From the NCBI GenBank assembly GCA_015484715.1, contig WFUY01000326.1, forward strand, positions 1 to 12,265: DNA of 12,265 nucleotides. The letters run 5' to 3'. This document shows, in pieces, positions 5,012 to 12,202 of this stretch. The stretch comes from Thermoflexales bacterium (lineage in GTDB: Bacteria > Chloroflexota > Anaerolineae > S140-20). The notes beneath the pieces are model-generated. The model saw nothing but the letters and a program-made list of their open reading frames with translations, did no database searches and was not told where the DNA came from. How positions within the stretch are numbered: position 1 is the first letter of the stretch; the number at the start of each line of letters is the position of its first letter. A program made the position numbers and the translations under genes.

Positions 5012-8000
5012 TCACCGGTCCAGCACGATGGGTAGGTAGAGGCGGTGGACGGCCTCCTGGCTGGCCACCCAAACCTCCAGCGGCGGATGGATAGCTCGCC
5101 GGCCCTGCGTGTCCACATCCACCAACCAGTACCAATAACGTCGCCCCGGCACCGGAACCCGATCGGTGAAAGCGTACCGCGCCCCTCCCCCGGTCCCCTG
5201 GCCGGGCAGGAAGGCCAGCAAGGTCGCCCGGGCAAAGGCCCCTGACTCGCCCCGGTACAGTTCGAAGCCGTAGTTGTCCACCTCCACCGCCGTCGCCCAC
5301 TCCAACAACACCGCGCCGGGCTGGGGCGTTGCCCGGAAGTAGAGCAATTCGACGGCGGTGCTCACGTTGCGCAGCGGGACTTGATCCTGAGCCTCGTTGG
5401 CCAACGTCCCATGCTCATCCAGCGCGTTCCGGGTCATCGCCACATTCACCGTCTGGGTGATGTCGGCGACGACGCTGAAGACGGTGGTGACCGTCAGCAA
5501 CCCTCCAGGAGACAGGTCGTAGCCAACACCGTAGGGTGATGCGAGGGTCAGATCGGACCAAGAAAGGGCCCCCTTCCCTCGCTCATCAGGCGAGGGCGTC
5601 CCTCGCCAGTACCGAAGATAGGCCGTGTCGTAGGTGTCGGTCAGCGGGACGACGACCAGCGTGGTGGGGCCGGTGTTGGTGATGACGATGGTGAAGGTCA
5701 CCACCCCCCGGCGCTGGTCGTGGCCGGTCAGACGCTTGTCCAGAGCCAAGCTGGGATCGGCGATGAAGACGAGAGCCTCATCGCTGTCGGTGAGGTTGCC
5801 GCTTTGGACGATAGCGCCGTTGACCGTGGAGGCCCCCAGGGTGCTCTGGAGGGCCGTAAAGGTCAGGGTGACCGTTACCCGACCGCCCACAGCAACGGGC
5901 CCAACGTTGTTCCAGACGATCTGTCCCGGTGTCACGCTGTCGGGTGAGGGAACCGCGTCACCGAACCGGAGGTAGGCAGGATCATAGGTATCGGTCAGGG
6001 TGACCGTAGGGCTCAAGGGGGTACGCCCGATGTTGTGCACGACGATTTGGTAACGGACGGTCCCTTGAGGGCCGACGGTCTCGGCGCTCAGCCGCTCCTT
6101 AGTCAGCCGCAGGCCCTGGTCCAGGATCAGGGTCTCCTCGCTATCGTCACCGGGGGGGACATCGGTGTCGTCGTCTATGGTGGCCCGATTGGTGAGCCGA
6201 TCCCCCGGCGGTAGCCGGTCCAGCCGACCGGTGACGGTGACGAGGCCGCCGGTCTGGGTGATGCCGCTCCCCGGCGGCAGCAGGTCTCCCAACTGCCAGA
6301 CGACGACGCCCGATCCGGGGCTGGTCTCTCCACAGTTCATCCCCCCAGCGCAGGCCAGGAAGGTGAGTTCCGCCGGCAGAATGTCGGTGATGACGGTGCC
6401 GGGGGCCGGTTCGTTGCCTGTCACCGTGTAGGCGATGGTGTAGGTGAGCACCTCACCCAGACCAATGGGGTCCGTGCTGTCCCGCTTGGTCAAGGTCAAG
6501 GTATGGCCGCTCTGGATGGTCACGGGATCGTCCGCCCAGATAGGAGATGTGAGGGCATTGCTGGAGCTGACGACGGCGGTGTTGGTCAGGACCAGGCTGT
6601 TGGTGAGAGGTTGGGCCACCCGCACCCGGTAAGTGACGGTGACGATCCCGCCGGCCGGGATGCGCATCCCCTGAGTGATGACCATCTGGCGGCTCAGCGC
6701 ATCGTAGGCGAGCGGATCGGTGTTGCGTTGAGCCGTGTAGGTGAGGGCCTGCCGGGTGATCGTCAGCACCTGGGTGCCGCTGCGCAGGGGGGAGCGCTCG
6801 TAGAGGAGCACGCTGTCCACACGGTTCTCTTCACCGGTTTCCAGCCCTCCACCAGCCTCAAATTGGAGGAGCAGGGCAAGGCTGCCGGCGTAGCCGGAAA
6901 GGTCCACATCCCGCAAGGTGTAGTCCCCCACATAGACCTCGCTCAGCAAGACGTCGGTCCCGTTCACGATAAGGCTGTAGAGATCGTCGGCGTCGCCGTT
7001 GCCCGTACCAGCCACGTAGTAGCGCAGATGGGGCTCAACGAACTCGGTGAGGTCAGCGCCGCGGCTAACCCCGGCATCATCGTCGTCATCGTCGCCGAGG
7101 CGGAGATAGGCAGGGTCGGTCAGGGCACCACTGCCGGTGTTCACCCGAACCTCTCCACCGGTGGGCTGCCCATCGTCGTTGTACTCCTGCCAGTCGGTGG
7201 TCCAGGGGAAGCTCCCATCATCACCACTGTACCCAGTAGTTCCCCCGCCCCCCGCGTCGTCGAAGTCGTCGGCGTAGGCGCCCTTGAAAGTATAGGTGTA
7301 GGGCACGGTGTAGGTGTAGGCCAGTTCCTGGGCGACGGGCCAGGTGAGGCCCAGGGTGCCAGGCACATACCGAAGCCAGGGAGGCAATCGGTCGGCGATC
7401 TCAACGTTGATGGCTACGCCGGTGCCGGTGTTGCTCAGGACGAGGGTGTAGGTCAGCAGCCCGCCCGCCTGCACCACCTTGGGATCGGTCCGCTTCACCA
7501 TGCTGAGGATCGCCTGACCAACCGGCGTATCGGTATCGGGGTCCGTTGGGTCCTCGGGGTCCTGAGACTTGGTGGGAGGCGTCTCGTCGGAACTCACCGT
7601 GGCGGTGTTCGTCACCTCCTCCACATCCGGGGGGATCTGGTCGTCCAGGCGGACTCGGAAGGAGACAACAGCGGTCTCACCGGGGCCGATGCTGGGCCAG
7701 CGAATGCGGAAGGCCCAGACAACAGGATCGTCCCCTTGGGCATCGGGCGTGGGCGTGTACCCCCACGTGTCCGTCGGGCCGTTGTAGTATTCGACGGCCG
7801 AGTAGAGGGGCGGGGTGATGACGGTGAGGCTGCCCACCACGAAGTCGGTGTAGGTGTAGGGCAGCGAGTCGGTCAGGATCACGTTGTGCATCGCCCCCAG
7901 GCCGTTGTTCTCCAGGGTCAGCGTGTAGGTCAGGACATCGCCGGGCGTGATGTCCCCCGTCATATCGGTGTCCACAGCTAGATCATCGGTCTTGGTCAGC

Positions 8001-9988
8001 AGGGGGATAGGCACCGGCAACGTCGTGTAACCCAGGTCCAAGTAGGGGGCAATCGGGGTGGAAGCGCAGGGGTCCTGCCCCCAAGCCACGGCGATCTTCT
8101 TGTCCAGCTCCAGGGTGTAGATGCGGGCTCCGATCAGGTCGCGATCGTCGGGATCGCCCACCCGGAGCACTTGTCCGACGGAGAGGGGAACCCCCATCGC
8201 CGAGGTGGGCTCGTCGAAGCGGGGGTTCCCGTAGACGTCCAGGTCATCGGCATCGCCGTCCCCGTTCATGTCGAAGGGATCGGGAAAGCCATCCTGGTTC
8301 AGGTCCACGTAGATCACCGTGTCGGTGATGGCGGTGACGAAGGCCAGGTTCCCATTGTCCGTCGGCGGCCGGTTGTTGTTGCCCGGAGCCCAACCGAGGA
8401 CGACCTGGGAACTGAGCTTATCGGTGGGGATGAGGACGTAGCCCCAGTCGTTGCGGTAACTCCCGTCAACACCGGCCGAGGCCGAGTCCACCGCCGAGAC
8501 CGCCCAGAAGGTCTCAGAAGAGAAGAGGTGGGCAGCAGAGACCGTGGGCAGGTCTCCCCAGCCCGTGGAGGCCAACACGCTCTGGGTGGTCTGCGGCGGG
8601 ATGACGAGATTGGTCAGGGAGGTATCGGCGGCCACGGTGACGGTGATGGCATACGGATGGGGATTGTGGACGTAGATGTCGGTATCCCGGTCGTCGTTGG
8701 TATCGCCGTCCAGGTCTATGGTACACCAGCCCGCACCCGCGCCATCATCGGAGCCGGGGACGGGAGCCCAGTAGTCGTTGCTCCACTCATCCACCGGACG
8801 CAGGGTGTAAGCCCGACTGGAGTAGTAGGTGCCACAGGCCCCGCTGAGCACCTGGACCTGCACCGGAGCGGTGGCAGTGATCACGCCGTTACTGTCCACG
8901 CCGCCGCCGCCGGCCCCGTCGTTGGCCCCCGGCACGTAGTAGGTCTCCCCCGGCCCCAAGGTCGCCACCATCGTCCCGTTGTACCAGACCTGGGTTCCCG
9001 GCGCAACGGCCATCACCTCCAGCCCCACGAAATCGTAGTCGTCCAAGGCCGCCGGGTTCAGGTCCTCGCCGACGATGGGGATGTAGGAGGTCCCCCAGTC
9101 GGCCACCTCGGTCACCTCCCAAGAGCCGGCCAGCCAGACGCCGTCGTGGCCTCCCGTGAAATCGGGGTAGACGCTGCGCACCAGGGAGGCCGGTTCGCCG
9201 AAAAGGGTGATCCGGTCCCGACCATCGTACTGGAGGGTGATGCCCAACTGGGTGATGTCCACCACCTGGTTAAAGGTTCGGGTTGCCCCAGCATCCAGTA
9301 CACCCACCTCAGTGGTGGGGCCAGGGATGGTGGGATCGGGGTCGTAGCCGTCTTCCCAGTGGTCGTAGTAGTAGATCGTGCCGTCGGAGCCGGCGGTGAG
9401 GGAGATGAAGGAGTTCAGAGTACTAGCGACAGCCTGCCCCCCGGTCTGGCAGAGAGCCTTTCGGTTGAAGAGGTCCTGGAGGTCGGCGTCGTTGAAGGGA
9501 ATGAAGTACTGATGGATGGTGGGATCCACAACGGTGACGCCGGACAGTTCCAGATCACCTGCATCCTGCAGACCGTTGCCGTTGCGGTCGTGGAAGACGA
9601 CACCGGCGATGGTTTGATCCTCTTTCCTGTAGATGGCAGTAAAGCGGACGTCCTTTCCGGTGGGTGGGGAGACCAGGGTTTGACCGGGGTTGATGTAGAG
9701 GACTGCCGATGCGGTGTCCTCTGGGGTACGTAACGATGGCGGTAGTGTGGTCCGATCAAGCCAGAGGCGGTGAGTGCCCGCCGGAAGACCTCGAAAGTTG
9801 TAGACGCCTCGACCGTCGGTGACGGCCGTCAGCTCATCTCCTTGCCTGACCTGCTGATCCCGACCAAGCGGCGGGGCCGGTGAACCAGATGTGAACCCGT
9901 CCCCTCCCGCACCCGCTGCCCCCGCTAAGAAGAAGAGCGAGCCCAAAACCAGACAGACCACACACCATGAGGCCCATCGCTTCACCAT
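5012..9988 (-). CDS. Giant secreted DUF11-repeat surface protein
   Basis: A 1658-residue exported protein, likely adhesive or structural. Signal peptide: about 1-27. Residues 43-120 resemble the C-terminal half of an SdrD_B/Cna-B-like domain (TDGRGVYNFRGLPAG), and 126-155 the N-terminal half of another (FHDRNGNGLQDAGD). A large region (about 156-660) follows, with IYYYDHWEDGY at 205-215 and a fold I take to be IgGFc-binding-like. It holds Asp-rich, calcium-binding-like loops at 424-439 and 562-587. Five DUF11 units come next: about 663-800, 827-1160 (interrupted by an inserted domain at 902-1066), 1161-1290, 1291-1410 and 1411-1540. An Fn3-like domain (about 1546-1640) and the tail HRLYLPIVLDR close it. 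No LPXTG or C-terminal membrane helix is present. The ATG at 9988 is preceded by a weak site (GGGGGAAG, 8 nt away). It leads the operon with the LPETG gene. The central fold is inferred from memory of similar proteins. Confidence 0.9.
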   Translation of the reverse strand: MVKRWASWCVVCLVLGSLFFLAGAAGAGGDGFTSGSPAPPLGRDQQVRQGDELTAVTDGRGVYNFRGLPAGTHRLWLDRTTLPPSLRTPEDTASAVLYINPGQTLVSPPTGKDVRFTAIYRKEDQTIAGVVFHDRNGNGLQDAGDLELSGVTVVDPTIHQYFIPFNDADLQDLFNRKALCQTGGQAVASTLNSFISLTAGSDGTIYYYDHWEDGYDPDPTIPGPTTEVGVLDAGATRTFNQVVDITQLGITLQYDGRDRITLFGEPASLVRSVYPDFTGGHDGVWLAGSWEVTEVADWGTSYIPIVGEDLNPAALDDYDFVGLEVMAVAPGTQVWYNGTMVATLGPGETYYVPGANDGAGGGGVDSNGVITATAPVQVQVLSGACGTYYSSRAYTLRPVDEWSNDYWAPVPGSDDGAGAGWCTIDLDGDTNDDRDTDIYVHNPHPYAITVTVAADTSLTNLVIPPQTTQSVLASTGWGDLPTVSAAHLFSSETFWAVSAVDSASAGVDGSYRNDWGYVLIPTDKLSSQVVLGWAPGNNNRPPTDNGNLAFVTAITDTVIYVDLNQDGFPDPFDMNGDGDADDLDVYGNPRFDEPTSAMGVPLSVGQVLRVGDPDDRDLIGARIYTLELDKKIAVAWGQDPCASTPIAPYLDLGYTTLPVPIPLLTKTDDLAVDTDMTGDITPGDVLTYTLTLENNGLGAMHNVILTDSLPYTYTDFVVGSLTVITPPLYSAVEYYNGPTDTWGYTPTPDAQGDDPVVWAFRIRWPSIGPGETAVVSFRVRLDDQIPPDVEEVTNTATVSSDETPPTKSQDPEDPTDPDTDTPVGQAILSMVKRTDPKVVQAGGLLTYTLVLSNTGTGVAINVEIADRLPPWLRYVPGTLGLTWPVAQELAYTYTVPYTYTFKGAYADDFDDAGGGGTTGYSGDDGSFPWTTDWQEYNDDGQPTGGEVRVNTGSGALTDPAYLRLGDDDDDDAGVSRGADLTEFVEPHLRYYVAGTGNGDADDLYSLIVNGTDVLLSEVYVGDYTLRDVDLSGYAGSLALLLQFEAGGGLETGEENRVDSVLLYERSPLRSGTQVLTITRQALTYTAQRNTDPLAYDALSRQMVITQGMRIPAGGIVTVTYRVRVAQPLTNSLVLTNTAVVSSSNALTSPIWADDPVTIQSGHTLTLTKRDSTDPIGLGEVLTYTIAYTVTGNEPAPGTVITDILPAELTFLACAGGMNCGETSPGSGVVVWQLGDLLPPGSGITQTGGLVTVTGRLDRLPPGDRLTNRATIDDDTDVPPGDDSEETLILDQGLRLTKERLSAETVGPQGTVRYQIVVHNIGRTPLSPTVTLTDTYDPAYLRFGDAVPSPDSVTPGQIVWNNVGPVAVGGRVTVTLTFTALQSTLGASTVNGAIVQSGNLTDSDEALVFIADPSLALDKRLTGHDQRRGVVTFTIVITNTGPTTLVVVPLTDTYDTAYLRYWRGTPSPDERGKGALSWSDLTLASPYGVGYDLSPGGLLTVTTVFSVVADITQTVNVAMTRNALDEHGTLANEAQDQVPLRNVSTAVELLYFRATPQPGAVLLEWATAVEVDNYGFELYRGESGAFARATLLAFLPGQGTGGGARYAFTDRVPVPGRRYWYWLVDVDTQGRRAIHPPLEVWVASQEAVHRLYLPIVLDR

Positions 9989-10073
9989 TTTTTAAACTTC
10001 CCCCTTCCGACTACTCTCCTACCCGGCCTCAGAGATCGCCCGCGCCTGTCAAATTCACCGCGCCAACTTCTCC

Positions 10074-10102
10074 ATAATAACACAGATAGCCCTATCCGTC
10101 AA
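10074..10102 (-). promoter_or_regulatory. Promoter of the giant surface-protein operon
   Basis: On the minus strand, -35 TTGACG (10097-10102), a 17-bp spacer and -10 TATTAT (10074-10079), giving a leader of about 80 nt to the ATG at 9988. The spacer contains a short perfect dyad, GATAG-GG-CTATC on the minus strand (10085-10096), which abuts the -35 box and could be a repressor site. Confidence 0.65.
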
Positions 10103-10205
10103 ATCGGATGGAAAAGGCCCAGATTTCTCCAGCCTCCCCCTGCCCGCTTCGGGACAACGGCACGCGCAATCCGGCAGGAGCGAGCGGACGATGATCCTAG
10201 CCCAC

Positions 10206-10234
10206 TTGCCCTTTTGTCCCAATGGTGTTAAGAT
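10206..10234 (+). promoter_or_regulatory. Promoter of the membrane protein-methyltransferase unit
   Basis: TTGCCC (10206-10211), a 17-bp spacer and TAAGAT (10229-10234) on the plus strand, 40 bp before the start at 10275. It diverges from the minus-strand promoter at 10074-10102. The rest of the 286-bp gap 9989-10274 holds no gene that I can support. Confidence 0.5.
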
Positions 10235-10274
10235 GGAAAAGCCGTATTTGCCGTCTGATCTGGGGAGGTATATT

Positions 10275-10832
10275 ATGAAACGCCGACCGTCCGTCCGAAA
10301 CCTGTGGGAGGCCTTCAAGACCTTCGCCATCCTCTTCTCCTTCACCATCAACTTCGTCCTGGTTCTCCTCCTGCTCATCGGAGGAGGATGGCTCCTCTTC
10401 CCGGCCAAGACCCAGATCGTGGAGCCGTTGCTCTTGGAGCTCCAGGGGGCTGTGAACGACCTGGGGAACGCGACCATCGTCGCCCAGATTCCCATTGACA
10501 AGGAGGTGCCTATCCAGTTGCAGATCCCGTTGGAACAGGACACGGTGGTGACCCTCCAGCAGGACGTCCCCCTGGCGACCTGGGCCGTCTTCCAGCTTCC
10601 CGGTGGCGGGGGGACGATCAATGGGACGGTGAGCATCAACATCCCGGCGGGTACTCAGCTCCCCGTCCGCCTGAAGATGACCGTGCCCGTCAGCGACACG
10701 ATCCGCGTGCAGTTCCCCGTGGATGTGAGCATCCCGCTGCGGGAGACGGAACTGAACCTGGTGGTGGTGCGGTTGAACCGGCTCCTCACCCCCTATGTGG
10801 ACCTGGTGCAGAGCTTGCCCGATGGATTTTGA
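10275..10832 (+). CDS. Single-pass membrane protein with beta-strand repeats
   Basis: A 185-residue protein that I do not recognise. It has a basic N-terminus (MKRRPSVRN), one long hydrophobic helix at about residues 15-43, and an extracytoplasmic part rich in alternating hydrophobic and polar residues and in Ile/Val-Pro steps. Residues 72-100 and 123-155 look like two copies of one strand-rich unit, with recurring IP, VP and D-V-x-x-P motifs, separated by a Gly-rich turn (110-113). It has no cysteine and no catalytic signature. The ATG at 10275 is chosen because GGGGAGG (10262-10268) lies 6 nt upstream; an upstream in-frame reading from 10191 would run over the promoter and lacks a site. The methyltransferase gene starts 26 bp after its stop, so the two are probably co-transcribed. 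The function is unknown. Confidence 0.8.
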   Translation: MKRRPSVRNLWEAFKTFAILFSFTINFVLVLLLLIGGGWLLFPAKTQIVEPLLLELQGAVNDLGNATIVAQIPIDKEVPIQLQIPLEQDTVVTLQQDVPLATWAVFQLPGGGGTINGTVSINIPAGTQLPVRLKMTVPVSDTIRVQFPVDVSIPLRETELNLVVVRLNRLLTPYVDLVQSLPDGF

Positions 10833-10858
10833 CCGCTGAGACAGGAGACGTAGGGGGG

Positions 10859-11743
10859 ATGATGGGCCAGTGGGCGATCTGTGACTACGAGGGGTCGGAC
10901 TATCCGACGGCCTTCTGGGGGGAAGAGCGGACCTACGAGGACCGGGTGGAGCGGGCGGCGCTGCGGGCTTTGCTCCCCCGAGGGGGACGGCGGCTGTTGG
11001 AGATCGGGGCCGGCTTCGGTCGCCTGGCCGATCTCTACACCGGCTACCAGCAAGTGGTCCTGCTGGACTACTCACGCTCGATGCTGCGCCAGGCCCAGGA
11101 GCGCTGGGGGCACGATCCCCGCTTTCGCTTCGTCGTGGGCGATCTCTACCACCTGCCCTTCGTCCCCGGCCTCTTCGACGTGGTGACGATGGTGCGGGTG
11201 ATCCACCACGTGCAGGCGGTGCCGGCCGCTCTGGAGCAGGTGCAGGCGGTGCTGACACCGGGGGGGAGGTTCATCCTGGAGTTCGCCAACAAGCGGCACC
11301 TGAAGGCCATCGGGCGTTGGCTGCTTCGCCGGCAGTCCTGGAACCCCTTCCTCCCGGAGCCCTACGAGTTCGTGCCGCTGAACTACGACTTTCATCCCCG
11401 CTGGATGGCGGATCGGTTGCGGGAGGCGGGGCTCACCATCGAGGCCCGGCGCACCGTCTCCCACTTCCGGCTCCCCTTCCTCAAGCGCCGGGTGCCGCTC
11501 CCCCTGCTGGTGGCGATGGACCGGCTGGTCCAGCCGACGGGACGGTGGTGGCAACTTTCGCCCAGCGTCTTCCTCCGTTGCCGGGCCTCTTGGGAGAAAC
11601 CCCTGGCCCCGACGGGTGCCTTCTTCCGCTGTCCGGCCTGCGGGGAGACGGCCCTGCGGGAGGAGCCTGATGCCCTCTTCTGTCCGGGCTGTGGGCACCG
11701 CTGGCCCCGTAGGGACGGCATCTACGACTTCAAACAAGCGTAA
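10859..11743 (+). CDS. Class I SAM-dependent methyltransferase with C-terminal zinc ribbon
   Basis: A 294-residue cytoplasmic enzyme. The Rossmann-like methyltransferase core shows motif I LEIGAGFGR (47-55, SAM-binding Gly loop), an acidic residue at the end of strand 2 (Asp70 in VLLDYSRSML), GDLYHLPF (94-101) and FDVVTMVRVIHHV (106-118), as in UbiE/Methyltransf_11-type enzymes. After a divergent middle part (about 145-250) comes a Trm112-like zinc ribbon, CPAC (258-261) and CPGC (275-278), ending in GIYDF. The substrate cannot be read from the sequence; tRNA/rRNA, lipid-quinone and small-molecule methylation are all possible. The start is uncertain: ATG codons at 10859 and 10862 follow AGGAGA (10843-10848) by 10 and 13 nt, and a TTG at 10829 would overlap the upstream stop. 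The gene ends before a hairpin whose T-run faces the other strand. Confidence 0.88.
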   Translation: MMGQWAICDYEGSDYPTAFWGEERTYEDRVERAALRALLPRGGRRLLEIGAGFGRLADLYTGYQQVVLLDYSRSMLRQAQERWGHDPRFRFVVGDLYHLPFVPGLFDVVTMVRVIHHVQAVPAALEQVQAVLTPGGRFILEFANKRHLKAIGRWLLRRQSWNPFLPEPYEFVPLNYDFHPRWMADRLREAGLTIEARRTVSHFRLPFLKRRVPLPLLVAMDRLVQPTGRWWQLSPSVFLRCRASWEKPLAPTGAFFRCPACGETALREEPDALFCPGCGHRWPRRDGIYDFKQA

Positions 11744-11745
11744 CG

Positions 11746-11770
11746 AAAAACCCGGCCTTTTCAGGCCGGG
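11746..11770 (-). terminator. Intrinsic terminator of tRNA-Arg
   Basis: An 8-bp GC-rich stem, CCCGGCCT (11751-11758) with AGGCCGGG (11763-11770), and a 4-nt loop. Read on the minus strand it is followed by TTTTT (11746-11750), so it ends the tRNA-Arg transcript about 33 nt after the mature 3' end. In the plus direction there is no T-run, so it is at best a weak end for the methyltransferase gene. Confidence 0.85.
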
Positions 11771-11803
11771 TCCATTGGCAGGCGATCAGAGCCGCCCCTG
11801 GAG

Positions 11804-11876
11804 TACCCCCGCCAGGACTCGAACCTGGGCCTCTGGCTCCGGAGGCCAGTGCTCTATCCACCTGAGCTACGGGGGC
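11804..11876 (-). tRNA. tRNA-Arg (anticodon CCG)
   Basis: A 73-nt cloverleaf on the minus strand: acceptor GCCCCCG with CGGGGGT (first pair G-U), D arm GCTC/GAGC, anticodon stem CTGGC/GCCAG with loop CTCCGGA giving anticodon CCG, a 4-nt variable loop, and T arm CCAGG-TTCGAGT-CCTGG. A73 is the discriminator and no CCA is encoded, so the CCA end must be added by nucleotidyltransferase. It reads the CGG codon. Its own promoter and terminator flank it. Confidence 0.95.
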
Positions 11877-11884
11877 TCGCTTTA

Positions 11885-11913
11885 ATTCTGCCACAGAAGC
11901 GTGGATTTGTCAA
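11885..11913 (-). promoter_or_regulatory. Promoter of tRNA-Arg
   Basis: On the minus strand, a consensus -35 TTGACA (11908-11913), a 17-bp spacer and -10 CAGAAT (11885-11890). Transcription should begin 1-2 nt before the mature tRNA 5' end at 11876, so the precursor is nearly leaderless. Confidence 0.75.
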
Positions 11914-11915
11914 CC

Positions 11916-11944
11916 TTGACAAATCGGACCCCGTGCGGTATACT
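11916..11944 (+). promoter_or_regulatory. Promoter of tRNA-Ala
   Basis: On the plus strand, a consensus -35 TTGACA (11916-11921), a 17-bp spacer and -10 TATACT (11939-11944), close to the sigma70 consensus. The expected start is near 11951, leaving a leader of about 12 nt for RNase P. Its -35 is 2 bp from the oppositely oriented -35 of tRNA-Arg. Confidence 0.85.
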
Positions 11945-11962
11945 TACAAATGCTCACGAAAC

Positions 11963-12038
<76 letters not shown>

Positions 12039-12062
12039 TCAAGCGGGGTGGTATCGTGGAGG

Positions 12063-12094
12063 AAACCCTTCGTCCGGGATGGACGAAGGGTTTT
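12063..12094 (+). terminator. Intrinsic terminator of tRNA-Ala
   Basis: A perfect 13-bp inverted repeat: AAACCCTTCGTCC (12063-12075), a 5-nt loop, and GGACGAAGGGTTT (12081-12093), with a T-run at 12091-12094. It lies about 25 nt after the tRNA-Ala 3' end. The run of A at its left edge could let it work weakly in the other direction too. Confidence 0.85.
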
Positions 12095-12121
12095 GTCGTT
12101 TGTAGCGGATGGGAGTATAAT
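12093..12121 (+). promoter_or_regulatory. Promoter of the ilvE-like gene
   Basis: TTGTCG (12093-12098), a 17-bp spacer and a perfect -10 TATAAT (12116-12121). The -35 overlaps the T-run of the tRNA-Ala terminator. The leader of about 75 nt before the ATG at 12203 shows no clear T-box or attenuator. Confidence 0.6.
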
Positions 12122-12202
12122 GATGCTATCCAGCTCAAACGCCAGGACCCGACGGCACGGCCGGGCCAATGGCGCACACGTCGAACAAGGGGAGGTCTTG
12201 CC

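Noticed and set aside
6503..9733. Long open frames on the plus strand opposite the giant gene (6503-7981 and 8171-9733)
   Set aside because: Both are Val/Gly/Asp/Arg-rich readings of the complement of a clear DUF11 protein. They have no recognisable domain and no start signals.
10042..10053. A second TTGACA on the minus strand upstream of the giant gene
   Set aside because: No -10-like hexamer lies 16-18 bp downstream; the promoter at 10074-10102 is complete and better.
10197..11258. Minus-strand Pro/Arg-rich frame across the methyltransferase
   Set aside because: It is antisense to two well-supported plus-strand genes and has no domain or start signal.
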